Of a stretch of 64,000 bases of DNA, positions 50,994-59,478 are shown piece by piece. The DNA comes from an uncultured Fibrobacter sp. Lineage in GTDB: Bacteria; Fibrobacterota; Fibrobacteria; Fibrobacterales; Fibrobacteraceae. The stretch is taken from assembly GCF_947305105.1 (NCBI RefSeq), contig NZ_CAMZCS010000003.1, positions 122,155 through 186,154 of the forward strand, in the 5' to 3' direction. A program made the translations under genes and the position numbers. Positions within the stretch are counted from its first letter, which is position 1. Each line of letters begins with the position of its first letter. The notes below the pieces were generated by a model that had not been told where the DNA came from, ran no database searches, and saw nothing but the letters and a program-made list of their open reading frames with translations.

Positions 50994-52001
50994 TTAGTCG
51001 GCTTCGTAATCAAGGATGATTCTTGCCATGCCATCGGAAACCTTGACGTTCTGAACGCGGTATTCAACCAATTCCATCGTCCAGTTGCCACGGCTCCAGC
51101 GGTCCGAATTGAGGGACGTGCCTTCGAAATCGTCTTGCCAAGCGAGCGTGAAAGCCTTGCTTGTCGTATCGTAGGTGTAAGCGCGTACGTAATCAATCTG
51201 CTGTTCGATGGGGAGGCCGATGCCGGTGAACTTGCCAGTCCAAGCCGGAGTCTGTGATGCCCAGAGATTGAAACGCAAGCTCTGCGGTTTAGTCAGGAAC
51301 TTCACCTGGTCGGCGTCTGCATGGGTGCCGTGAGCCATACCCAGAGTGTCGCGGCGGACTTCAACACTGTCGATTTCCCAAGAGACATACTCTGGAGTCC
51401 AAACGATTGTGTACAAATGAAAATCCTGCGTGGCGTCAAAGCCGAAATCATGTATTGTTTCGGAGTTCGTGGTTCCGGGGATAGAGGGGTCCGCTTCGCG
51501 CGTGATGATGTTGGACTGCCACTGGGTCTGGGACTTGCCGAGGACTTCAATGTCAATTTCGTTCCACGGTTCGTCGCCCTTTTTATAGGAATTGTCGTAG
51601 TTCAAGAACATGGAGCTGACCGTACCCGGAATGGACGCCATCTTCATTCTGGCCTCGAAACGACCATACAGGAACTGTTCCTTGCCAGTCAATTCGCTAC
51701 CGTAGAAGGTGTATTCCTTGGACGGGTCGAGAGCGATGAGCTTGCCGTTTTCGTCGGTTGTCTGGATTGCTGTTGCTGAACTGGAGGATTCGTTGGCGAC
51801 AGGAGCCAGAACGGAACTGGAAGAACCGTCTACAGCCGGGGGAACGTCGGAGCTGGAGAGTGCCGGCGGGAGCAAAGTGCCATCAGAAGAAGACGAGCCG
51901 GTGATAGTGGCATCCGGAGCCTTTGTCGGGGAAGAATCATCGTCAGAGCAGGCGACCAGCAAGGCGGCGGCAAACAGGGGCAACAAATACTTGATGTTCA
52001 T
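50994..52001 (-). CDS. Circularly permuted GH16 lichenase-type lipoprotein
   Basis: 335 residues from the ATG at 52001 (AGAGG upstream). Lipobox LVAC, then a serine-rich linker (about 20-75), then a GH16 domain whose catalytic motif is EIDIEVLG (glutamates about 165-169). The domain begins at the strand YTFYGSELTGKEQFLYGRFE, and the strands normally found at the N-terminus of GH16 (FTLAWQDDFEGTSLNSDRW) lie after it at the C-terminus. This circular permutation is the one known from the F. succinogenes 1,3-1,4-beta-glucanase. Expected activity: mixed-linkage beta-glucan cleavage. Unlike that secreted enzyme, this one is lipid-anchored. Confidence 0.9.
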   Translation of the reverse strand: MNIKYLLPLFAAALLVACSDDDSSPTKAPDATITGSSSSDGTLLPPALSSSDVPPAVDGSSSSVLAPVANESSSSATAIQTTDENGKLIALDPSKEYTFYGSELTGKEQFLYGRFEARMKMASIPGTVSSMFLNYDNSYKKGDEPWNEIDIEVLGKSQTQWQSNIITREADPSIPGTTNSETIHDFGFDATQDFHLYTIVWTPEYVSWEIDSVEVRRDTLGMAHGTHADADQVKFLTKPQSLRFNLWASQTPAWTGKFTGIGLPIEQQIDYVRAYTYDTTSKAFTLAWQDDFEGTSLNSDRWSRGNWTMELVEYRVQNVKVSDGMARIILDYEAD

Positions 52002-52124
52002 AGTAAACCTCTTTTTCTTCAAAGATACTTCATAGCCGCCCCGCAGTCACTAGGAATGCTTGCCAAAATAGAATTGTCTGTATCAACTGTAGCTGTATTT
52101 TTGTAAAAAAGACGTGAAAAAACG

Positions 52125-52152
52125 CAAAAAAGGCTCCCTTTCAAAGGGAGCC
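52125..52152 (-). terminator. Terminator of the small lipoprotein gene at 52173
   Basis: GGCTCCCTTT and AAAGGGAGCC form a perfect stem, followed by TTTTTTGCG on the minus strand, 20 bp after the stop codon. Confidence 0.85.
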
Positions 52153-52172
52153 TCTCAAAAATCTCACAAAAT

Positions 52173-52715
52173 TCACTCTTTTTCTTTATAAACAATAGGA
52201 TTGACGTCGTGGAAATTCAGGTATTTGGCTCCGATATACTTGGCCGAAATATCTACCTTGTAGTCGGCGAAACAAAGACAATCAGTTTGGACCGTGGCAG
52301 TATCCGGGAAGGTTTCTATCTCTTCACGGACAATCAAGGTGTCCCCTTGAAGTTCAAGTTTTATGCCCGTTACCTGGCCATAGTTCGCACATACCGAATA
52401 AGTATTGACCAAGAAAACGGCAGAACCATCCTCTTTCATGGTGAACTCGACGGAATCTCCAGGCATTAATTGTTTTGTTGTTGGACTATACCCTGTCGTG
52501 ACGATTTCAGTAGAATCCACAGCCATCAAGTGCCTTTTCGCAAGATGGCCACCCCCGCAAGAACCTTTCCCCGCGACAAAATTGGTGGATTCCCCAGAAA
52601 CAGGGATGATGGTCGAAGTTTGTTCATTTGCCGGCTTGCCGACGCTCTCGTCGTCGGAACAAGCAGCAAACAAGGCGAAACAGACAATAGACGCAATGCA
52701 CAAATGCTTTATCAT
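52173..52715 (-). CDS. Small lipoprotein of unknown function
   Basis: 180 residues from the ATG at 52715, preceded by AGGAGG. Lipobox FAAC, a short polar linker (DDESVGKPANEQTS), then a beta-rich domain with VEFTMKEDGSAVFLVNTYSV and a C-terminal CLCF motif. No family recognised. Monocistronic, between its own terminator and a repeat-bearing spacer. Confidence 0.75.
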   Translation of the reverse strand: MIKHLCIASIVCFALFAACSDDESVGKPANEQTSTIIPVSGESTNFVAGKGSCGGGHLAKRHLMAVDSTEIVTTGYSPTTKQLMPGDSVEFTMKEDGSAVFLVNTYSVCANYGQVTGIKLELQGDTLIVREEIETFPDTATVQTDCLCFADYKVDISAKYIGAKYLNFHDVNPIVYKEKE

Positions 52716-53154
52716 ACAAATCCTCCTGTACATGATAAAGCAATATAATCAAAGCACAACAAAAGAAATTAAAACAAAATAGAGAATTCTAGAACGAAAT
52801 TCGATTTAAAACAAAAAGGTGTTTCTAAAGAAACACGTAAAATCAAATTCCGCAAAAAACGAATTAAATATTACACAACGACAAAAATTTCGCTCAAAAC
52901 CGCTTTGTAGTTCACAGAACTAGCAAGGGATGAAGACGAGGCGCAGGGTGAATAAACAATGAAAATTAAAGGCGTAAAACCAAATTTCGCAGAAAAACGA
53001 TTAAAAATTATATATCGACAAAATTTCGCTCAAAACCGCTTTGTAGTTCACAGAACTAGCAAGGGATAAGAAACAAGTAAGACGAGGCCACGACCCCCGA
53101 AGCCGTAGTAAAATCTACGGCGAGAGGGGGAGTAACGAAGTATTACGCAGTTTG
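52716..53154. repeat. Spacer with a 48-bp direct repeat and a strong hairpin
   Basis: No gene is seen. A 48-bp identical segment occurs at 52884-52931 and 53020-53067; each copy contains the palindrome TAGTTC-ACA-GAACTA. Similarity continues about 50 bp upstream of each copy with mismatches. At 53094-53130 CCCCC-GAA-GCCGTAG pairs with CTACGGC-GAGA-GGGGG around TAAAAT, giving a long stem with a purine-rich internal loop. This could be a structured RNA or a non-autonomous repeat. Confidence 0.75.
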
Positions 53155-54357
53155 TTATCCCTTGATAGCATCACCCATGCTAAACATCGGCATATACATT
53201 GCAATCAAGAGACCACCGACCGCGCCGCCCAAGAACACGATGATCAACGGTTCAATCATACTCACGACGGAGTCCACTGCCGCGTCCACTTCTTCGTCGT
53301 AGAAGTCGGCGAGCTTGAGAAGCATGCCCCCGAGGTTACCGGTCTTTTCACCCACGCCAGTCATCTGGATAACCATGGGCGGGAAGATGCCCACTTCGGC
53401 CATGGGGTCTGCGATGGATTTACCGCCGGCGATGCCGATGGCAATTTTTCCGATAGCTTTTTCCACGACCATGTTACCGGCTGTGGATGCAACGACTCGG
53501 AGTGCATCCATCACGGACACACCTGCGTTTAATAGGGTGCCAAGCGTACGCGAGAAACTGGCTGTAGACGACTTTATCTGTAAATCCCCTATTTTGGGGA
53601 CTTTCAGCATGAACTTGTCCCAAGCGAATTTCACCTTCGGGACCTTCATGGACATCTTGAAACCGATGATAGCGCCAATAACGGCGAGGAAGAGGAATGC
53701 ACCGTTGTCGCGGATGAAGTCGGATATGCTCATCACGACCTGCGTCGGGGCGGGAAGTTCGGCATCGAGTGCGGCGAACTGCTCGGCAAATGTCGGCACC
53801 ACGAAGGTCATGAGGGCAATCACCACGAAAATACCCACGATGATAACCATCACCGGGTAGGTCAGCGCCTTCTTGACCTTGCGCCTCAGGCGCATACTGT
53901 TTTCCATGGTTTCTGCCAGACGCGCGAGGATCCCTTCGAGAATACCGCCCGCTTCGCCCGCGGCCACCATGTTACAATAAAGAGCATCGAATACTTTCGG
54001 ATGGAGCGCAAGCGCATCGGCCAGGGAAGAACCGCCGTTGATAGACTGCGTCACCTTGTGGATGACGTTCTTGAGTTCGGGGTTTTCGCACTGTTCTTCG
54101 AGGATGTTCAGGCACTGCAACATCGGCAAACCGGCGGAGCACATGGACGAGAACATACGCGTGAAACGGGTGAGGTCTTCGTGTTTGATGCCCGTGCCAA
54201 TCTTAATCTTGATTTCGGTGGGCTTTTTCTTGAGGCTCACGATGACCAGGCGGCGGCGCAGGAGCAGGGCTTCGGCTTCGGCCTTGTCTTTGGCCTCCAG
54301 CGTGCCTTCGAAGTTGTTGCCTTGGCTGTTTGTGGCTTTATAAAGGAATTCGGCCAT
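53155..54357 (-). CDS. pilC: Type IV pilus / type II secretion inner-membrane platform protein
   Basis: 400 residues with two GspF/PilC domains, each ending in membrane helices: the first with RFTRMFSSMCSAGLPMLQ and LTYPVMVIIVGIFVVIALM, the second with FSRTLGTLLNAGVSVMDAL and PLIIVFLGGAVGGLLIAMYM. It anchors the pilus motor in the inner membrane. The pilT gene lies 4 bp upstream on the same strand. The rest of the pilus genes are outside the window. Confidence 0.92.
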   Translation of the reverse strand: MAEFLYKATNSQGNNFEGTLEAKDKAEAEALLLRRRLVIVSLKKKPTEIKIKIGTGIKHEDLTRFTRMFSSMCSAGLPMLQCLNILEEQCENPELKNVIHKVTQSINGGSSLADALALHPKVFDALYCNMVAAGEAGGILEGILARLAETMENSMRLRRKVKKALTYPVMVIIVGIFVVIALMTFVVPTFAEQFAALDAELPAPTQVVMSISDFIRDNGAFLFLAVIGAIIGFKMSMKVPKVKFAWDKFMLKVPKIGDLQIKSSTASFSRTLGTLLNAGVSVMDALRVVASTAGNMVVEKAIGKIAIGIAGGKSIADPMAEVGIFPPMVIQMTGVGEKTGNLGGMLLKLADFYDEEVDAAVDSVVSMIEPLIIVFLGGAVGGLLIAMYMPMFSMGDAIKG

Positions 54358-54361
54358 TCAG

Positions 54362-55429
54362 TTATACCCCTTCCTTTGCGAAAAGATTTTCCAGCTGGTC
54401 CGGGCTCGGAGAACGGGCAAGCGCATCGAAGCGGTCGATCTTGCGGTTCTTGACGAGTTCGCACAAGCACATGTTCATGGTGTTCATGCCGAACTTCTGG
54501 CCAATTTCGATCATCGACTCAATCTGGTGGACCTTGTCGTCGCGGATAAGCGCACGGATACCCGGAGTCACGTTCATCACTTCGTATGCCATGACGCGGC
54601 CGCCACCGATTTTCGGGAGCAAGGTCTGGCAGATGACGCCCTGCAACACGAAGGAAAGCTGGGTGCGGACCGTCTGCTGTTCGCCCTTCGGGAAGGCGTC
54701 GACGATACGGTTGATGGTCTGCACGCAGGAGTTCGTATGCAATGTTGCAAACGCAAGGTGGCCCGTTTCGGCGATGGTCAATGCCGAACGGATCGTTTCG
54801 AGGTCACGCATTTCGCCGATGAGCACCACGTCGGGGTCTTGGCGCAACGCCATCTTGAGTGCCTGGGCAAAACTGTTCGTATCGCTGCCCACTTCGCGCT
54901 GGTTGATCATGCAGCCTTGATGCTTGTGCAAAAATTCAATCGGGTCTTCGACAGTGAGGATGTGCTCGTGGCGTTCCTTGTTGATCTTGTCGATCATGGC
55001 GGCAAGCGTCGTGGACTTACCGGAACCGGTAGCACCGGTCACCAGCACGAGCCCGGAGGGGCGAGTCGTGAATTCGGCCATGATTTTGGGCAGGCCGAGT
55101 TCCTTGAAGGTCTTGATTTCGAGCGGGATGATACGGAGGGCGAGAGCCACGCAACCGCGCTGCAGGTAGGCGTTCGCACGGAAACGCGCGAGGTTCGCGA
55201 TACCGAAGGAGAAGTCGCACTCCTTGACCTGCTCGAATGTTTTTTTCTGGAGTTCGTTCATCAGGCTATACGTCATGCGCATAGTTTCGTCCGGCTTGAG
55301 CTTGTCTTCGCCAATCGGAGTCAATTTTCCTGAGATTCGGAAAAGGGGAGGAGTACCTGCGGTAATATGCAGGTCAGAAGCTCCACGCTTCACCATTTCT
55401 GCGAGTAATTCTTGAATATTGTAAGCCAT
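54362..55429 (-). CDS. pilT: Type IV pilus twitching motility ATPase
   Basis: 355 residues from the ATG at 55429; an upstream start at 55480 would add a 17-residue tail absent from PilT. Walker A GATGSGKST (about 130-138), the Asp box near VEDPIEF, Walker B LIGEMRDLET and the His box GHLAFATLHTN. It should be a hexameric motor powering pilus retraction; Fibrobacter is non-flagellate and attaches to plant fibre, so a role in adhesion or surface movement is plausible. First gene of a pilT-pilC operon. Confidence 0.93.
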   Translation of the reverse strand: MAYNIQELLAEMVKRGASDLHITAGTPPLFRISGKLTPIGEDKLKPDETMRMTYSLMNELQKKTFEQVKECDFSFGIANLARFRANAYLQRGCVALALRIIPLEIKTFKELGLPKIMAEFTTRPSGLVLVTGATGSGKSTTLAAMIDKINKERHEHILTVEDPIEFLHKHQGCMINQREVGSDTNSFAQALKMALRQDPDVVLIGEMRDLETIRSALTIAETGHLAFATLHTNSCVQTINRIVDAFPKGEQQTVRTQLSFVLQGVICQTLLPKIGGGRVMAYEVMNVTPGIRALIRDDKVHQIESMIEIGQKFGMNTMNMCLCELVKNRKIDRFDALARSPSPDQLENLFAKEGV

Positions 55430-55553
55430 ACTTACTGAATATAATTTAAAAAATGCTGTTTTTTGTGTGATTTTCGTCAAAACGTGCGCTATTTCTCTTT
55501 TTGGGGAGGATTTTTTTTAATTCTGGCCGCAAACTACTGCTAAATTTTAACGC

Positions 55554-56078
55554 ATGAAGGGAAACTGGGGAAAAATATGGGGTATTGCGGCGGGCACCAT
55601 TGCTGCGTTGGTCGCTGTACTTTGTGTTGCGATTTATCTGCTTTCGCCACCTTCCATTCCCGACAAGTTACTGTTCCATGACCTCAGGGGGAGAAATGTC
55701 GCCTTGAGGGATTACAAGGGAAAAATCGGGACCGTCGTCATTTTCACGGCCACCTGGTGTACGTACTGCAAAGAAGAAATCCGTGCGGCCAAACCTGTCT
55801 ACGAAGACAACTCGCTTCGCGGTATCCAGTTCTTGATGGTGTTCCAGGATTACGACGTGGGCGATATCCGGAGGTATGCGAAGGCGAATGCGATCCCGTG
55901 GCCTGTGGTGCAGAAGACGGACTATTCCATGAAGGTTTTCCAGCGCGAAGGGCAAGGCGTTCCGAGTGCCTATTTCCTCACGAACGAGGGCAAAGTGGTG
56001 GCGAACCTTGCTGGGCGAAATTCTGCGAAGCATTACCGGGAGGCGATAGACCTCTTGTTCGAAGAGCATTTCAAGTGA
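55554..56078 (+). CDS. Membrane-anchored thioredoxin-like protein (TlpA/ResA type)
   Basis: 174 residues. One N-terminal membrane anchor (about 10-32), then a periplasmic thioredoxin fold with active site TWCTYCKEE (CxxC about 73-76) and cis-proline region QGVPSAYFL. It is probably a periplasmic thiol-disulphide exchange protein, perhaps for cytochrome or surface protein maturation. Paralogous in design to the next gene, 33 bp downstream. Confidence 0.85.
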   Translation: MKGNWGKIWGIAAGTIAALVAVLCVAIYLLSPPSIPDKLLFHDLRGRNVALRDYKGKIGTVVIFTATWCTYCKEEIRAAKPVYEDNSLRGIQFLMVFQDYDVGDIRRYAKANAIPWPVVQKTDYSMKVFQREGQGVPSAYFLTNEGKVVANLAGRNSAKHYREAIDLLFEEHFK

Positions 56079-56111
56079 TTCCCGCTCATGAATTTTTATA
56101 GGATGTTATAG

Positions 56112-56621
56112 ATGTTGTTTAGAGTAAAGTGCCTTGCGATTGTTTTGTTTGCAACCCTGTTGCTTGCGGGTTGTGGCCAAGTCGGGTTCCAGACGGTCCC
56201 CTCCAAGATTGAGGATTTCCAGGGGAACACTGTCGAAGGCGATGTATCTAGCTATTCGAAGGAAAAGGGTGCAGCGACGCTTATCGTGGTGAGCGCGTCC
56301 TGGTGTGGCGCCTGCAACTCCGAACTCCCTGCACTCAAGAAACTTGCTGCGGAATACGAGGGCTTAGGGCTCAAGGTCCTTGTCGTGAACGAAGACGACG
56401 ATATCGAGACGGCGGCAAAGTACAAGCGCGCGCGTGATATCGAGTGGACGATGCTGCACTGGAATTACGAGATGATGAACAAACTGGGCAATCCGGGTGT
56501 CATTCCCGTGCATTATCTGGTAGATTCTCAGGACAGCGTCCAGCGTGTAGACGTGGGCACCTTTGACGCATCGAAGATGCGGCATGAATTGGATCGGTTG
56601 CTGAAGCGGCCGAATACTTAG
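56112..56621 (+). CDS. Thioredoxin-like lipoprotein
   Basis: 169 residues. Lipobox LAGC (about residue 20), then a thioredoxin fold with SWCGACNSE (CxxC about 71-74) and a cis-proline region NPGVIPVHYLV. Lipid-anchored periplasmic oxidoreductase of the TlpA family, likely working with the gene product before it. Its stop codon overlaps the stop codon of the convergent epmA gene. Confidence 0.85.
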   Translation: MLFRVKCLAIVLFATLLLAGCGQVGFQTVPSKIEDFQGNTVEGDVSSYSKEKGAATLIVVSASWCGACNSELPALKKLAAEYEGLGLKVLVVNEDDDIETAAKYKRARDIEWTMLHWNYEMMNKLGNPGVIPVHYLVDSQDSVQRVDVGTFDASKMRHELDRLLKRPNT

Positions 56622-57604
56622 GCGACTGTACTCGGGAAGAGTATTACGTCGGAAATTTCTTTCTTGTTCAACGCGAGCATGAACAGGCGATCGAGCCCGA
56701 GGGCCACGCCCGAGCAGGCGGGCATCCCGTAGCGCAGCGCCGCTAGGAATCTCTCGTCGACGGGAGGGAGCGGCTTGCCCATTTTGCTCCTGGTCTTGAG
56801 ATCGGCATCGAAACGGCGCCGCTGCTCCGCGGCATCCGTCAGTTCGGAGTAACCGTTGCATAGTTCGATGTGATCGACAAACAACTCAAACCGGCGAGCC
56901 CAGCGCAGGCCGTCTTCGCCGATGAACGTCTCGGCAAGTGCTGCCTGTGAAGGCGGGTAGTCGATGATGAACTCGGGACCGTTCTCGGCCAGCGCGGGTT
57001 CGATGATGAAAATCATGAGGTAGTCCCACCACTGTTCGCGGGACATCATCTCGGGTTGCTCGGGAACGACGACGTCGCGGCTGCGGCATGCCTTTGCGAA
57101 GTCCATCAGGTCTTTGCAGAAGGGGTCCACTCCGGCGTAGTTGCGGAAGGCGTCGACCCAGCGGGTGCGGCGCGCGTTCAGCGGTTCGCCGATAATGTCG
57201 CTCACCAGTGCTTCGACCTCGTCCATCAGCATTGACTGGGGCATACCCACGCGGTACCACTCCACCATCGAGAATTCGTTGTTGTGGAATGCGCCGAATT
57301 CGTCTTTGCGAAACGACTTGGTGATTTGGAAGATGTCGCCGAAACCGGCGGCGAGCAGGCGCTTCATGTGGAATTCCGGGCTCGTCATCAGGTAGCGCGG
57401 CGGTGTCGCGTTGACCTCGAAATAGTCGAGCTGCGGGTCTGTGCCCCCGGCCATGGACAGTGCCGGGGATTCCACCTCGAGCACGTTCCTGCGGTTGAAA
57501 AAGTCACGGACGCGGCTCATGAGCGTCTGGCGCTTGAGCCATGTCTCCCTGTTACAAGTAGGCGCAAATTCTGATCTGCGCGTTTCTTGTTGGTCTTGAA
57601 TCAT
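56618..57604 (-). CDS. epmA: EpmA/GenX-type lysyl-tRNA synthetase-like protein (EF-P lysylation)
   Basis: 328 residues, matching EpmA: a class II LysRS catalytic core without the anticodon-binding domain. Motif 2 region FRKDEFGAFHNNEFSMVEW; motif 3 GVALGLDRLFML. EpmA attaches (R)-beta-lysine to elongation factor P. The partners efp and epmB are not in the window. The ATG at 57604 has GGAGG four bases upstream; the TTG at 57616 is less likely. Convergent overlap of stop codons with the thioredoxin gene. Confidence 0.88.
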   Translation of the reverse strand: MIQDQQETRRSEFAPTCNRETWLKRQTLMSRVRDFFNRRNVLEVESPALSMAGGTDPQLDYFEVNATPPRYLMTSPEFHMKRLLAAGFGDIFQITKSFRKDEFGAFHNNEFSMVEWYRVGMPQSMLMDEVEALVSDIIGEPLNARRTRWVDAFRNYAGVDPFCKDLMDFAKACRSRDVVVPEQPEMMSREQWWDYLMIFIIEPALAENGPEFIIDYPPSQAALAETFIGEDGLRWARRFELFVDHIELCNGYSELTDAAEQRRRFDADLKTRSKMGKPLPPVDERFLAALRYGMPACSGVALGLDRLFMLALNKKEISDVILFPSTVA

Positions 57605-57637
57605 GTCACCTCCCAATCCTTTCCCTTTGGACCATCC

Positions 57638-59002
57638 CTAGTCCTTGATGCAGCGCACCGACAAGTAGAAGCCTATGTCCACCGATATGGACGAAACTTC
57701 GGCATCGGTACTGAACATGGACCTTGCCGTTCCGCGCTTGTCGCCGTCGGCTTTTTCTGTCCAGAAGTATGCACCTTCGCCAAGAGTCGTCGAAATACCG
57801 TTCCTGTTCGCATAGCCACCGAACAGGGCTGTAAATGCGTAATCGTCACTGCCGTTGCTGCGGAGCTTTGTTGCAGCGCCGCTTGCACCACCGGCCAAAA
57901 TCTCGAGCATCTTCCATTCTTCGTCTGTCGCGAGATGGGTGTTGTCGGGGCATGCGGCCTTGGCTGCGGCCTGCGTGTACAGGCGGCCGTAGGCGTTGCA
58001 GTTCTCGTCATCCTTGTCGTAGCAGATGGAGCCTTCTTCCATTTCGAAGTTCAGGTTCTGGACGAACCAGTTCTTGCCGTCGATTTCCTTGACTTTGTAA
58101 GTCTTGCCGTCGCGGTCGTCGACGAAGGTCTCGAACACGGGGCAGCGCGTTTCGAACTGCAAGGTGTCGAGAATCTGGTCCACCTTGGATTCCCAGGAAG
58201 TGCAGAAGCGGAAAAGCTGGCCACCGGGGAGTGCCGTGCTGTCGGCCTTGTGCTTTTGAGCCCAGCGCACCACGTACTTGAGGTTGATAATGGAGGTATC
58301 CGGGATGGAGAGCGGCTTTGCGAACTGCTGCATGAGATCGGAGAACTTGATGGCCGATGTCATCGGGGCGTTCCAGTAGCCTTCCATGATTCCGGTTTTC
58401 AGCTTGTCGAAGATGGGGGACGGCTTGGAAATGGTGATGGTCGTTTCCTTGTACTCGGCCGGCTTTTTCTTGCAAGTGGCGAGGCGTTCTTCGTCGCCAA
58501 TTTCTTCGGCGTAGGATTCACAGGCTTCGATACATTCCTTCCAGGCCTTGCCCTTCTTTTTGCAGGGAACCCACATGGTGGTGTCGACCTTTTCTTTGAG
58601 GGGCTTCTTGAATGCCTTGTTCGCGAGGGCGACCTTGCCCACCTTCTTGAGGGCGTTGAATGCGTTGGAGTTACCCGCATTGGCGTCGGTCAGGAGGTAG
58701 CCGATGACTTCGGAGCAGGCGTTCAGGGCCTTCGGGTTGGCGCAAACTTTGGCACCGTAGCCGTAGGAGAACTGGGAGGGGCACTGTTCAAAGGATTCGT
58801 CGGGCATCTTCTTGAAGATTTTGTCGTAGATGGCGACTGCCGAGGCGGCGGGAAGCTTGCCACAATAGATTTCTTCGAGTTCCCCGGACTTTACGATTTT
58901 CTTGGCTGTTGCGATATCGCCGTCGTCAATGGCTGTATGTAGATCTTCTTGTGCCATGGCGCCTGCGGCGAGAAGTAAAAAAACAACAAAATACGGTTTC
59001 AT
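57638..59002 (-). CDS. Secreted Fib_succ_major domain protein with helical N-terminal region
   Basis: 454 residues. Signal peptide (ending GAMA), not a lipoprotein. Residues 20-60 look like one ankyrin-type helix pair (LHTAIDDGDIATAKKIVKSG). A cysteine-containing helical region follows, then the major paralogous domain (DDRDGKTYKVKEIDGKNW, VQNLNFEM, CPDNTHLATDEEW, VRCIKD). Here the usual MAENL is VQNL and the domain is compact. It lies 21 bp downstream of the palindrome-containing leader region and upstream of epmA on the same strand, 33 bp apart. Confidence 0.85.
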   Translation of the reverse strand: MKPYFVVFLLLAAGAMAQEDLHTAIDDGDIATAKKIVKSGELEEIYCGKLPAASAVAIYDKIFKKMPDESFEQCPSQFSYGYGAKVCANPKALNACSEVIGYLLTDANAGNSNAFNALKKVGKVALANKAFKKPLKEKVDTTMWVPCKKKGKAWKECIEACESYAEEIGDEERLATCKKKPAEYKETTITISKPSPIFDKLKTGIMEGYWNAPMTSAIKFSDLMQQFAKPLSIPDTSIINLKYVVRWAQKHKADSTALPGGQLFRFCTSWESKVDQILDTLQFETRCPVFETFVDDRDGKTYKVKEIDGKNWFVQNLNFEMEEGSICYDKDDENCNAYGRLYTQAAAKAACPDNTHLATDEEWKMLEILAGGASGAATKLRSNGSDDYAFTALFGGYANRNGISTTLGEGAYFWTEKADGDKRGTARSMFSTDAEVSSISVDIGFYLSVRCIKD

Positions 59003-59035
59003 GATCGGTCTTCTTTCTCCCTAACATCAAGACGC

Positions 59036-59070
59036 AAAAAAAAATTGAGATGTGATTCGCGTCACATCTC
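59036..59070 (-). terminator. Perfect palindrome with T-tract (terminator or CRP-like site)
   Basis: GAGATGTGA and TCACATCTC pair around six bases (59047-59070). On the minus strand the stem is followed by AATTTTTTTTT, as in a terminator for the small reading frame at 59157-59288. The core TGTGA-N6-TCACA also equals the CRP consensus and lies 57 bp upstream of the next gene's start codon. Confidence 0.6.
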
Positions 59071-59156
59071 AATATAGAAATTATAAACTGAAAAAAAGTT
59101 AAAAAGAAAGAAACAGTGTAATTGATGCGCGAGGACTAGGTTTCGTAAGAAAGGAT

Positions 59157-59288
59157 TTACAATATGGCGATGGCCAACAGGGAACAGCCCGAAAGCGACG
59201 TGACATAGGTCAGCATCCTCATGGCTTTTGCTCTTTCGTACAGCTCTTTCCAATAAAGCCGACGTTCATTTTTTTCATAACTATCCAA
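59157..59288 (-). CDS. Possible 43-residue membrane protein
   Basis: Starts with TTG at 59288 after AAGGG, giving MDSYEKNERRLYWK, then ELYERAKAMR and a hydrophobic end LTYVTSLSGCSLLAIAIL. A charged N-terminus followed by one membrane segment is typical of small membrane proteins. A perfect inverted repeat (59300-59322) lies just upstream and a terminator-like hairpin just downstream, which supports a real transcript. Too short to be certain. Confidence 0.4.
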   Translation of the reverse strand: MDSYEKNERRLYWKELYERAKAMRMLTYVTSLSGCSLLAIAIL

Positions 59289-59478
59289 CTTAAAATCCCT
59301 TTGAATTGGCTTGCAATTCAAAAAAAATATAGAAAAAGGAATGAAGAAGAATTATTCTTTTTTGCTGTCATTTCGAGAGGGACATAAACTAATTTAGAAT
59401 TGTTTACAGTGTTTGCAAAGTGTCGAAAAACACACAGTGTTTTGAGTCACAGAAGCGTTTGTTTACTACATTTGCGGC
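59289..59478. promoter_or_regulatory. Divergent spacer before sufS with a perfect inverted repeat
   Basis: TTTGAATTG-N5-CAATTCAAA (59300-59322) is a perfect 9-bp inverted repeat. Closer to sufS, CAGTGTTT is repeated (about 59407-59414 and 59435-59442) around AAGTGTCGAAAAACAC, a possible operator. No other gene is seen. Confidence 0.4.

Noticed and set aside
50985..51257. Plus-strand frame starting after a perfect AGGAGG
   Set aside because: It runs antisense through the GH16 gene and has no motif; the AGGAGG next to the start is probably chance.
59062..59253. 63-codon minus-strand frame
   Set aside because: Composition is poor and it overlaps the more convincing 43-codon frame in another register.
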